This document shows, in pieces, positions 1-7,202 of a DNA stretch of 64,000 bases. The first letter of the stretch is position 1. Each line of letters opens with the position of its first letter. The DNA comes from Lachnospiraceae bacterium (GTDB taxonomy: Bacteria; Bacillota; Clostridia; Lachnospirales; Lachnospiraceae), in the NCBI GenBank assembly GCA_015057555.1, contig SVEC01000011.1:1-64000 (forward strand), written 5' to 3'. A program made the position numbers and the translations under genes. The notes beneath the pieces were generated by a model. The model was given only the letters and a program-made list of their open reading frames with translations. It did not search any database and was not told where the DNA came from.

Positions 1-125
1 TTACTTGAAATCCATATACCATCATCAAAACAGAAGGTTAAAATGCCTTTTTCATACGTTGTATTCGTTGCGTGACAATCATGCAAACTTATATGTTCAT
101 CATTTATTTCACAATGCTTATACAT
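1..125 (-). CDS. Hypothetical protein, partial at left edge (paralogue of 2508..2963)
   Basis: Only the first 41 codons of a leftward gene are inside the window. The ATG at 125 has a GGAGG ribosome binding site 8 bases upstream. The visible residues (starting MYKHCEINDEHISLHDC) match the N-terminus of the protein at 2508..2963 at about 36 of 41 positions, so the two are recent paralogues. The family is not one I can name. The strand, the short length of the paralogue (151 aa) and the surrounding array of small genes suggest an accessory or immunity-type protein, but that is inference. Confidence 0.7.
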   Translation of the reverse strand, partial: MYKHCEINDEHISLHDCHATNTTYEKGILTFCFDDGIWISS

Positions 126-246
126 AACTAACGCCTCCGATTCTGCAAGGAATCCATTCTACCAGTTCTCCTTTTCCCTGTATCTGTTTTCAAAATCCTA
201 TATAGCTTCTCCCATATTGTTTATGTAGCAACAATTCATGTACCAA

Positions 247-1281
247 TTACATATCAATCATTCGAAAGATTTCCTGTATATCAATATCCCTGACTTCTTT
301 TCCATCAAGCTTTACACTTAATGACTCTTCTTTCCATTCATAAAAATCCACGTCATCCATTTCTTCATATTCTGGGTCCACTATCTTATGTATGCTGATT
401 AATCTAGGATTGAATCCCAGAGGATTTGTCAAATCACCTACCATAACATCAGATGTTCCTGCCCAGTAGCACCCCTCGTATGCCACTAAATTTGTATGGA
501 TATCATAGTATATTCCGGTTATAATAAACGACTCTCCACAATAACTATCATAGATACTGTCACGTCCTTTTGGAATATAATGAAACACCTCCAACGTATC
601 AATATCAATATAACTGATACCATATAAGTCTATATGATGGGGATAATATCTATGACCATTCTTATGATGGACTAATTTTTTATATGGATTATGGTGTCCA
701 TCAATAGATATATAACTATATATAATCTCTCCATCTTTTTTTACGTAATTTCTTGACATAGAAATATGTCTTATACCCTCCACATGAAGATACGTTTTCT
801 GTAGAAGAGAAATTCCATCCTCAATCTCAATTTCACATTCTTCATTACAATACTGTTCATCTTCCAGGTATAAATGTGCGTTTACAAACTCATTATACCT
901 ATGGCTCCCATAAACATTGGTATAATCTACACCTCTATACTTCAGATAACTAATGTGACAATTCTTACAGATAAAATTCAGTTCCAGTTCTTCCTCACAA
1001 TTAACAATGATCATATGTACATGAAATCCATCTTCTTCACTATCTTCTACGACAATATTCTTCAGTATTCCTTCCTGATGTTTATCAATTCTTTCAACTG
1101 GTATAGGGGATTTAATGCCTCCAATTAATATATCAAAATGCTTATACTCACAATTTTCATCATTTAGATTACCATGCAAATTTATACCTACAAATTCATG
1201 TTCGTGTACCACGTAACAATTAATATAATCATATGTGGTGCCAGCCAAATTGTAGCTTTTAAATTTCTCTATATCATTCAT
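247..1281 (-). CDS. Hypothetical protein, 344 aa
   Basis: I do not recognise this protein. It is acidic, rich in His, Tyr and Ile, and has no signal peptide or membrane segment, so it is probably soluble and cytoplasmic. A CKNCH motif near residue 105 and clustered His residues (HHNP, HHKNGHRYYPHH at about 200-220) could bind metal, but no known metal fold is evident. The ATG at 1281 follows AGGAGAGG with good spacing. It is the largest gene of the leftward array of small genes at this end and lies just downstream of a GNAT acetyltransferase gene. Confidence 0.6.
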   Translation of the reverse strand: MNDIEKFKSYNLAGTTYDYINCYVVHEHEFVGINLHGNLNDENCEYKHFDILIGGIKSPIPVERIDKHQEGILKNIVVEDSEEDGFHVHMIIVNCEEELELNFICKNCHISYLKYRGVDYTNVYGSHRYNEFVNAHLYLEDEQYCNEECEIEIEDGISLLQKTYLHVEGIRHISMSRNYVKKDGEIIYSYISIDGHHNPYKKLVHHKNGHRYYPHHIDLYGISYIDIDTLEVFHYIPKGRDSIYDSYCGESFIITGIYYDIHTNLVAYEGCYWAGTSDVMVGDLTNPLGFNPRLISIHKIVDPEYEEMDDVDFYEWKEESLSVKLDGKEVRDIDIQEIFRMIDM

Positions 1282-1317
1282 TTTTTAACCTCTCCTCACA
1301 GATTCAAATCCCTCACC

Positions 1318-1779
1318 CTATTCATTTCTATAAGGATTCTCACCATAATCCAATTCATGAATGCTCTTGTTTCGGTAATATACATCTTCCCTAACTGTAA
1401 ACTTCATTTTATCCCAGAATCCATTTCCAAGCTCATTCTTCTTAAATGCTAACAATGCTACTTTGTGGATTCCCTCTTCCTCTAGTGCATACATTGCTCT
1501 ATCCACCAAGGAAGAAGCAATTCCATACCTTCTATAATCTGGCAACACTGCAAGGTGTTGTATAAATCCTCTTCTGCCATCGTGACCTGCCAATATGGCT
1601 CCGACTATTTTTCCCTCAGCCAATGCAACAAAGCTTGTTGTGGGATTACGCTTTATGTATTTTTCAACACCTTCTCTGCTATCATCTGTAGTATTAATAC
1701 CCATGCCTGGTGTATTTGTCCATAGCTCATAGACGCCATCATAGTCAAGTGCAGTCATAACCTTATATTCTATGTTCAT
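1318..1779 (-). CDS. GNAT family N-acetyltransferase
   Basis: A 153-residue single-domain GNAT protein, which would transfer an acetyl group from acetyl-CoA to an amine; the substrate cannot be told from sequence. The central region FIQHLAVLPDYRRYGIASSL is the characteristic motif A, with the R/Q-x-x-G-x-G/A acetyl-CoA pyrophosphate loop (RRYGIA). A beta-strand VALLAFKKNE followed by FWDKMKF matches motif B. The length is typical of the family. The start at 1779 has AAGGAGGAAGG upstream. It overlaps a 73-codon open remnant (1763..1981) by 17 bases. Confidence 0.88.
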   Translation of the reverse strand: MNIEYKVMTALDYDGVYELWTNTPGMGINTTDDSREGVEKYIKRNPTTSFVALAEGKIVGAILAGHDGRRGFIQHLAVLPDYRRYGIASSLVDRAMYALEEEGIHKVALLAFKKNELGNGFWDKMKFTVREDVYYRNKSIHELDYGENPYRNE

Positions 1780-1981
1780 AGCATCCTTCCTCCTTGAAAA
1801 TCCCTAATAGCATTTTCTCATTACAAATCAAAAAAGCCCAGCTAAAACAAGCAATAATCCAATATTCTTCTAATTCTGGAAATATCTCTTCTTCCACAAT
1901 ATCAAATATTTCATATATTGATTTATCAGATATACCTGCATCTATAACTTCGGGTTCAAATTGCCTCTTTGTATTAGTCCA
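1763..1981 (-). pseudogene. Gene remnant: open frame without start codon, in frame after TAA of the upstream gene
   Basis: Reading the minus strand straight through the TAA that ends the membrane protein gene at 1982..2449 gives a further 72 sense codons before a TAA. The peptide (WTNTKRQFEPEVID then IFDIVEEEIFPELEEYWIIA) has normal protein-like composition and no early ATG or ribosome binding site. It is best read as the C-terminal remnant of a lost gene fused by deletion next to the membrane protein gene. A real readthrough extension cannot be excluded. The protein family was not recognised. Confidence 0.35.
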
Positions 1982-2449
1982 TTAGGATTGTGATTTCAAT
2001 CTTCCACAAGTATATGATATTAGCGAAGTAATTGGTACCGGTAAATATATCATACAAACAACATCAATCATGTTAAACGAGCTGATGAAAAAACCTATTA
2101 TCAGACCAACAATCCCAATACATAATGTTATTACCCGAACATTTGACATTGTCTTATTTTGAATACTATTCCTTGTAATTCTTCTAATAATAAGTGTCAC
2201 AATAAGTGATACAGCCAGAGCCCATAGCATACCTGAAAATACTTGAACTGTTTTTGCAAAAGAATTAACACCCGATGCAAACAGAGATACAACAGGAGTA
2301 AAATCCTCACCATCAATATTTAATCCTCCTTCTGTTCCCATAAGAAAATCACCTGATATCAGTATTCCATAAAGCAGAATTAAAACAAAAGTGCTGACTG
2401 CTATCAAGCCAAGCATATAAAACATCGTTGCTTTATCAATTTTTTTCAT
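1982..2449 (-). CDS. Hypothetical integral membrane protein, 155 aa, four predicted TM segments
   Basis: No family recognised. Hydrophobic segments lie at about residues 9-30, 66-88, 105-124 and 126-147, with a loop rich in Gly and acidic residues between the first two and an Arg-rich turn (RRITRN) after the second, which by the positive-inside rule faces the cytoplasm. The ATG at 2449 follows GAGGAA with 8-base spacing. It belongs to the leftward small-gene array. Confidence 0.6.
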   Translation of the reverse strand: MKKIDKATMFYMLGLIAVSTFVLILLYGILISGDFLMGTEGGLNIDGEDFTPVVSLFASGVNSFAKTVQVFSGMLWALAVSLIVTLIIRRITRNSIQNKTMSNVRVITLCIGIVGLIIGFFISSFNMIDVVCMIYLPVPITSLISYTCGRLKSQS

Positions 2450-2507
2450 AAAAAAGTTCCTCTATCCTTAAACTCGTTACCTTTCATACAAAATAATTCC
2501 TTCCGAA

Positions 2508-2963
2508 TTACCACACTCTATCCTCACACAAATTATTCCAGCAATACTCAACCTTCTCTATTCGTAATTTTATTTGACATTCTTTATGAAAAGGTTTTCT
2601 ATCCGACCAAAGCCAACAATCAATGACTCTCGAATTATATCCCTTATATTGATACAAAAATTCAAGTGTGTACTTTTTACTATTTATAGATTCAAGCAAT
2701 CTAAAAATTTGCACTTCCTTACGAATGATCCTTTTATATTTCTTCTCGAAGACATATATATCTACATCACATTCTTCCCCTGTTTCTAAATAAAACTTTA
2801 CACACGACTTGTCCGTACGTACTGTTTTATTTATGGTATCACTGGAAATCCATATGCCTTCATCAAAAAAGAATGTTAAAGCACCATTTTCATACGTCAC
2901 ATTAGTTGCGTGACAATCATGCAAACTTATGTGTTCATCATTTATTTCACAATGCTTATACAT
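2508..2963 (-). CDS. Hypothetical protein, 151 aa (paralogue of the left-edge gene)
   Basis: The start was moved from 2984 to the internal ATG at 2963 because GGGGGAG sits 4 bases before it and because the paralogue at 1..125 begins with the same MYKHCEIND sequence. The protein is predicted mostly beta, soluble, with an N-terminal LHDCHATN motif and a C-terminal Trp/Cys-rich stretch (DCWLWSD, YCWNNLCED). This resembles small beta-rich immunity or accessory proteins but no named family can be supported. Its first 8 bases overlap the end of the PEBP-like gene, so the two are probably translated from one transcript. Confidence 0.65.
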   Translation of the reverse strand: MYKHCEINDEHISLHDCHATNVTYENGALTFFFDEGIWISSDTINKTVRTDKSCVKFYLETGEECDVDIYVFEKKYKRIIRKEVQIFRLLESINSKKYTLEFLYQYKGYNSRVIDCWLWSDRKPFHKECQIKLRIEKVEYCWNNLCEDRVW

Positions 2964-3426
2964 AAAACTCCCCCGTAACTTCACCTTTTTGCAAAATATG
3001 TCCCTCTGCCTTTTTCAAAAATGCTTTCTTCATAGTATTTGGCGACAAATCTAATTCACAGTCCAATGTATAGAGTGTAAATCTGTACAAATGCTTCTTC
3101 CCTTTTGGTGGCTTTGGTCCTGCATATCTATGCAAACCATAGGCTATTCCCTGTTTTGCGCCCTCATATAAATTCACTCTTTTTCCTACTGGAATTCCAT
3201 TTCTTATTATATTTGTTGCCGGTATATTCCATATAACCCAATGTGTGAAACCTTTTATCGGATGGCTCAAATCTTCCAAGGTAATTGCTATGGTTTTTGC
3301 ACTTGGCGGAAGATTCTCGATAATAAATTCTGGAGATATATCGTTACCATATCCTGTATATTCAGGAAGAAATTTTCCTTGGGCATCAATTCCGGCACAC
3401 TTAAATTTCAATATATCAATTACCAA
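2956..3426 (-). CDS. YbhB/YbcL family Raf-kinase-inhibitor-like protein (PEBP)
   Basis: A phosphatidylethanolamine-binding-protein fold. The core motifs are visible: GYGNDISPEF (ligand pocket, usually DG-D-SPPL), AKTIAITLEDLSHP (usually DPDAP), HWVIWNIPA, and the closing YAGPKPPKGKKHLYRFTLYTLD segment. Bacterial members are soluble proteins of unclear function. The ORF track starts at 3450, but no ribosome binding site precedes that ATG; GAGGAGG lies 8 bases before a TTG at 3426, which gives a 156-residue protein of the usual length. I prefer the TTG start. The end overlaps the next gene by 8 bases. Confidence 0.85.
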   Translation of the reverse strand: MVIDILKFKCAGIDAQGKFLPEYTGYGNDISPEFIIENLPPSAKTIAITLEDLSHPIKGFTHWVIWNIPATNIIRNGIPVGKRVNLYEGAKQGIAYGLHRYAGPKPPKGKKHLYRFTLYTLDCELDLSPNTMKKAFLKKAEGHILQKGEVTGEFYV

Positions 3427-3467
3427 TTCAACATCCTCCTCGTCTATCATACATCAGCCTATAAGCT

Positions 3468-3833
3468 TCATTCGCCATAAGGATGATAATGCTCCGCTTT
3501 TGATTGAAATTCTTTCAGTTCACATATCTTACGGTTTTCATCAAACTTCGCTATAGTCACTCCGTCAAAGCCATCTATATTACCCTCATAATCACACTTA
3601 AAATACCATTCAACAACCACAGTATTGTCTTGTTCTATGTACTGTTTTATATCCCATTGCAAAACAGTTCCTTTTTCATTCCAGTCCTTAAACCATTTTA
3701 CAATTTGATTTATACCTATATATTCCGGACCGTAGCACTCACTGTACACCACATCATTAGAAAATATGTCCGTTAATTTACTTCCATCTTTTCTTAGCCA
3801 ACAGTCGAAATACATTTTAATTATTTCTATCAT
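3468..3833 (-). CDS. SnoaL-like / NTF2-fold protein
   Basis: A 121-residue protein with the pattern of the SnoaL-like polyketide-cyclase superfamily: N-terminal helix with YFDCWLRKDGSKLTDIFSNDVVYSE, then GINQIVKWFKDW, then strands VVVEWYFKCDYEG and DGVTIAKFDENRKICELKEF. These small alpha+beta barrels bind or convert small molecules; most bacterial stand-alone members have no known substrate. The fold assignment is reasonably firm; the function is unknown. It is a member of the leftward accessory array. Confidence 0.75.
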   Translation of the reverse strand: MIEIIKMYFDCWLRKDGSKLTDIFSNDVVYSECYGPEYIGINQIVKWFKDWNEKGTVLQWDIKQYIEQDNTVVVEWYFKCDYEGNIDGFDGVTIAKFDENRKICELKEFQSKAEHYHPYGE

Positions 3834-3916
3834 ACGAAATCCCTTTCCTCGTATTTTATCCGAGCATCTATTACCATTGTATATATCTTTATATTTCCAA
3901 AAACCTAGCGTGTATA

Positions 3917-4201
3917 TTACATATCGCCTTCATTATACTCCCCGTACCACTTACAAAATCGCGCTTTATTAAATATAATCATCTTATACTCTTCGCCTTT
4001 TACCATATGAAATGTTGCAACTGGAAATATAATCCACTTCCATGTGATTTCTCTGATTTCATTCATTGGCAATACCAGATTTCTAAACTTTTTATCCACT
4101 GTCAGCTTATTCGTTCTGTAGGTAACTGATTGTGGTTCTAAATATAATCCGCCACCAAGTATTCCTTTATGGCATAAACTACACATAAATGCTTTTCTCA
4201 T
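3917..4201 (-). CDS. Small hypothetical protein, PH/GRAM-like
   Basis: A 94-residue protein starting with a CSLCHKG motif and continuing with a beta-rich pattern (GGGLYLEPQSVTYRTNKL, then LVLPMNEIREITWKW) resembling bacterial PH/GRAM-like domains. The domain assignment is tentative. The start ATG at 4201 has AGGGAGA upstream. No membrane segment of normal length is seen although WIIFPVATFHMV is hydrophobic. Confidence 0.5.
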   Translation of the reverse strand: MRKAFMCSLCHKGILGGGLYLEPQSVTYRTNKLTVDKKFRNLVLPMNEIREITWKWIIFPVATFHMVKGEEYKMIIFNKARFCKWYGEYNEGDM

Positions 4202-4278
4202 TGTTTTTTCTCCCTGTAGTGTTATACAAACTAATATAAAGCTCTGTCAGACTGAAAGTTTTCTCACACTTTACAACA

Positions 4279-4668
4279 CTATTTTTCAATTTCTTCCAAA
4301 CTGTAAATATATCTAAATTCAATCTTATCTGAAGAATCATTTGCTTGTCCTTCTAATTCTTCTTTTAACGAATTGTTTTCATCGATTATAAAATAAATAC
4401 ATTTACATCCATACTCTACTGCTGTAGGCATAAAATATTCTGCTACCCATTGAGTATCTTCAGGAATATTTTCAAACCCGCTTCTTGTATCCGCTACATA
4501 ATCACAGTTTTCATGTTCCCTAATAATATCTAATGCATATTCTAACGGTTTCCTGTAATCTTGATTACAACAAAACTTTTTCCATTTTACTAAAACCACA
4601 TTATACTTTTCTTCATAATCAACTTCACAATACTCTGATATATACATTTCAACCATCCTCTCTATCAT
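4279..4668 (-). CDS. STAS/SEC14-like small protein
   Basis: The 129-residue protein resembles small STAS/SpoIIAA-like proteins: strand EKYNVVLVKWKKFCC, helix YRKPLEYALDIIREH, strand DYVADTRSG, then DTQWVAEYFMPTAVEYGCKCIYFIID. The ADTR and W-x2-EYF-P elements are the recognisable parts. Function in such stand-alone proteins is unknown. Either ATG at 4668 (GAGG upstream) or the ATG seven codons in (AGAGAGG upstream, giving MYISEYCEV) could be used. Confidence 0.55.
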   Translation of the reverse strand: MIERMVEMYISEYCEVDYEEKYNVVLVKWKKFCCNQDYRKPLEYALDIIREHENCDYVADTRSGFENIPEDTQWVAEYFMPTAVEYGCKCIYFIIDENNSLKEELEGQANDSSDKIEFRYIYSLEEIEK

Positions 4669-4694
4669 AAAACCTCAAAGCTTCACATACTTTT

Positions 4695-4889
4695 CTACAA
4701 CAATTTCTCAACCTCTTTAACAGCAAGCTTCTGAACCAGCCCACAGTTTTTACAACAATAACAAACCACAGAACTTCTCTTAGGTTTTAGCTTATTTATC
4801 TCCCCTTCAGGATAGAAAAACATCCCATGCATACCTGCCATTTGTCCTTTTATTAATTCTCCACCACAATTTTCACATTTTATTTCCAT
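4695..4889 (-). CDS. Small zinc-ribbon protein (DUF6487-like)
   Basis: Two Cys pairs, CENCGG near the N-terminus and CYCCKNCG near residue 45, form a treble-clef-type zinc ribbon. The middle part (GQMAGMHGMFFYPEGE) resembles the DUF6487/PF20097 family; this name is from memory. The ORF track starts at 4949, but GGAGGAG lies 6 bases before the ATG at 4889, and the family begins MEIKC-like, so I use 4889 (64 aa). Confidence 0.65.
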   Translation of the reverse strand: MEIKCENCGGELIKGQMAGMHGMFFYPEGEINKLKPKRSSVVCYCCKNCGLVQKLAVKEVEKLL

Positions 4890-4953
4890 TATAACTCCTC
4901 CATATCCTGTTTGTTTCTTAGCCAATTGATTATAATTCAGGCATATCAATTTA

Positions 4954-5466
4954 TCACATTATGATAAACGCAATTGTATTCAGAATCATTGCCACAAAAA
5001 ACAAACTGCCTGTAATATAATCTGTTTTAACTTTTCCCTCTTTTGCTTTACTGATAAATGTAGCACCGTTATATGCACAAAGCATACTAACCAATGGAGC
5101 TGGTGTGAGCTCCTTATATGAAGAAATTATTACTAATATAATAAAAACTATAGCCATCACTATAATTCCTTTACGCATAGCCTTTAAATTAAGCACTTCA
5201 TTATAGCTTGCAACCTTCTCTAATGTATCCTTCACTTCTTCATTCATATTCTCACTTTTCCTTCCACCATCAATAATTTCCCTAACATCTACATCATAGT
5301 ATTCTGCCAGTGCAACTAACATACTCAAATCCGGCATAGTACTTCCAGTCTCCCAGCGTGATACAGAACGATTAGAAATATTTAATTGCTCTGCCAGCTG
5401 CTCCTGTGTAATTCCTTTTTCTTTTCTTAATTCTTTTAGAAAAGAACCTATCTTCATTTGATCCAT
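4954..5466 (-). CDS. XRE-family helix-turn-helix regulator with membrane segments
   Basis: The N-terminal 60 residues are a Cro/CI-type HTH: IGSFLKELRKEKGITQEQLAEQ, then LNISNRSVSRWETG, which contains the recognition helix. The C-terminal half has about three hydrophobic segments (KGIIVMAIVFIILVIIS, LVSMLCAYNGATFIS, GSLFFVAMILNTIAFIIM), so the protein is probably a membrane-tethered regulator, as is common in Lachnospiraceae. The ATG at 5466 has AAAGGAGG upstream; the track's GTG at 5484 lies before that site. The target is unknown; it may regulate neighbours of the array. Confidence 0.8.
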   Translation of the reverse strand: MDQMKIGSFLKELRKEKGITQEQLAEQLNISNRSVSRWETGSTMPDLSMLVALAEYYDVDVREIIDGGRKSENMNEEVKDTLEKVASYNEVLNLKAMRKGIIVMAIVFIILVIISSYKELTPAPLVSMLCAYNGATFISKAKEGKVKTDYITGSLFFVAMILNTIAFIIM

Positions 5467-5551
5467 CTCGAATCCTCCTTTCACAGCCAGAATATACTAC
5501 GACCTTTCTTATTTACACGACACAAAGTGAGAAATGCCGCATTTATAAGGA

Positions 5552-5671
5552 TTAGACAAGGGTGTCTAATTTCCAATAAAATATCTTCTCTACATAAGAC
5601 CTGTTATCATGTGTATATAATTCCCGTGTTTGCAAAAGCTTAACAGCATATATCATTAATTCTTCAGAAGT
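5552..5671 (-). pseudogene. Remnant of a gene related to 6725..7180
   Basis: The minus strand encodes SEELMIYAVKLLQTRELYT followed by HDNRSYVEKIF, which lines up with the start of the 6725..7180 protein (AEEIMIEADKLLQKWELYS, LNNRSYIEDIF) at roughly 19 of 30 positions; it then diverges and stops. Only about 38 codons survive, with no ribosome binding site for an ATG start. The piece lies between the XRE regulator and a membrane zinc-ribbon gene. It is evidence for a decayed duplicate in this array. Confidence 0.55.
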
Positions 5672-5676
5672 TATAC

Positions 5677-6027
5677 TCACAACTTCTCATGTCCATAAAA
5701 CTCTTGTATCTTAAGACTTGTTCCACAATATGGGCATTGTGGTATATTCCATGGGTCAGAGCGACCTATAAATTTGTTACAATGCGGGCAACGAATTTTA
5801 TTAGCACCTACAATGCACCACACAAAAAATATAACAATTATAACTATAAGTACAACTGTTCCTATCTTCACAGCAATCTTTGAGTAGGTTAATGTATAAA
5901 GTGTAAGGGCACCTAAAAGCATCACTCCCACAAATACCCATAAACCAATATAATAAGTTTTTAATCTTTTATGAAATGCTTTGTTCTTATTATTTCGTTC
6001 TTTTACAACTTCGTAGCTTTCGTTCAT
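5677..6027 (-). CDS. Membrane protein with C-terminal zinc ribbon
   Basis: Two TM helices (about residues 26-47 and 53-76) are followed by a cytoplasmic zinc ribbon, CPHCNKFIGR then CPYCGTSL. No specific function is known for this architecture. The ORF track starts at a GTG (6051), but GGGGGAAG lies 8 bases before the ATG at 6027, so the product is 116 residues starting MNESYEVV. It is part of the leftward array. Confidence 0.65.
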   Translation of the reverse strand: MNESYEVVKERNNKNKAFHKRLKTYYIGLWVFVGVMLLGALTLYTLTYSKIAVKIGTVVLIVIIVIFFVWCIVGANKIRCPHCNKFIGRSDPWNIPQCPYCGTSLKIQEFYGHEKL

Positions 6028-6077
6028 TATTATTTCTTCCCCCAATAACACTTAGTTAAAAAATTTCAAGACATAAA

Positions 6078-6692
6078 TCAACTCTTATGTTTTTCCTTCA
6101 ATAAAGGTTTTAACTTTTTATAGATTGCACTAGTTCTCTTGCTATCTTTAAAATACTTTGACATACCATTACATATTGCCTGTTTTGTTTTATATTGATT
6201 AAATATGTTTAAAACCACATCTGGCTCATCCTTATCTGATAGCAGATTCGTAATTTCTTCAAGAGATGCTATATCACTTTCTTCAACCTTACTTTTCTTC
6301 TTTGTTTCTTTTTTATCAGATGTCTTACCTTGTGATTCCTTTCCCTTAAATGTAATTCTTTCTACAGTAATATTTTGTTTAGACCAATATTCACATAAGC
6401 AATCGTAACCCTTATCATTTGAAACTATATAGTATTTTGCTTCCTTATCTTTTCCAATCAGATACCCAAGATGAGATGATAGTTGAAAGTCAAGGGCATT
6501 TTTTACACCTGTAGTAACCTTGCAAAAGCTAAACTTAATATTTCTTTGCACCATTCTATCCATAATATCAAGAGTGATATTCTTACATTGTTCAGAATAA
6601 AATAAAATTACTGCATCCTCAGCCTTTACTCCTGTTAAATCCTTTAATCCATCTGTTTTTACATTTTCATAATCCACCAAATAATACTTCAT
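6078..6692 (-). CDS. PIN/NYN-like domain protein
   Basis: The first 110 residues match a PIN-like nuclease fold: an N-terminal YLVDYENVKTDGL motif (acidic DxEN as in NYN domains), then ALDFQLSSHLGYLI and the IVSNDKGYDCLCEYW acidic loop. The conserved Asp residues expected to bind metal are present, so an RNase activity is plausible. A Lys/Glu-rich linker (KKETKKKSKVEE) leads to an alpha-helical C-terminal region (about 140-204). The ATG at 6692 follows AAGGAGGG. The biological target is unknown. Confidence 0.75.
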   Translation of the reverse strand: MKYYLVDYENVKTDGLKDLTGVKAEDAVILFYSEQCKNITLDIMDRMVQRNIKFSFCKVTTGVKNALDFQLSSHLGYLIGKDKEAKYYIVSNDKGYDCLCEYWSKQNITVERITFKGKESQGKTSDKKETKKKSKVEESDIASLEEITNLLSDKDEPDVVLNIFNQYKTKQAICNGMSKYFKDSKRTSAIYKKLKPLLKEKHKS

Positions 6693-6724
6693 ATACTTTT
6701 CCCTCCTTCAACAATTCAAACACC

Positions 6725-7180
6725 CTACAAACTGTTATACGGAAACTCCTTAAAATGCTTATCAAAATTCCATATAGTTATCCCCATCTTATTCCACTCA
6801 TTATAGGGTTCACCTATTACAGAAAACGCTTCATCAACGATTTGTTTTCTGTACTCTGTTGAATTTTCCACAAACCGTAGATGTCCTTTTTTATCAGTTT
6901 TAGAATTTGGAATAAACTTATTAGATATTCCCACAACTACATCACGTATAACAGCATATATTATTACCTGTTGATTCTCGGTTCTGTATTCATATATTTT
7001 TGCGCCTCGCTCCAACATATAAATTTTTGCCTGTTTTTGAAGCACATCTACATTAAGCATCATGTCATATCTATTCTTACCGTTAAATATGTCTTCGATA
7101 TAAGACCTGTTATTAAGAGAATACAATTCCCATTTTTGCAGTAGCTTATCAGCCTCTATCATTATTTCTTCTGCATTCAT
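6725..7180 (-). CDS. Hypothetical protein, 151 aa
   Basis: No family recognised. The N-terminus is helical (EEIMIEADKLLQKW), followed by an alpha+beta region with YAVIRDVVVGISNKF. No signal peptide or TM. AAAGGTG precedes the ATG. A decayed copy of its first 30 codons lies at 5552..5671, so the family has been duplicated and lost locally. It is the last small gene before the M29 aminopeptidase. Confidence 0.55.
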   Translation of the reverse strand: MNAEEIMIEADKLLQKWELYSLNNRSYIEDIFNGKNRYDMMLNVDVLQKQAKIYMLERGAKIYEYRTENQQVIIYAVIRDVVVGISNKFIPNSKTDKKGHLRFVENSTEYRKQIVDEAFSVIGEPYNEWNKMGITIWNFDKHFKEFPYNSL

Positions 7181-7202
7181 ATAATCACCTTTATGTTTTC
7201 AC

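Noticed and set aside
874-1452. Plus-strand ORFs opposite the first array genes
   Set aside because: They lie wholly opposite or across real minus-strand genes, lack ribosome binding sites and have hydrophobic or low-quality composition typical of shadow frames.
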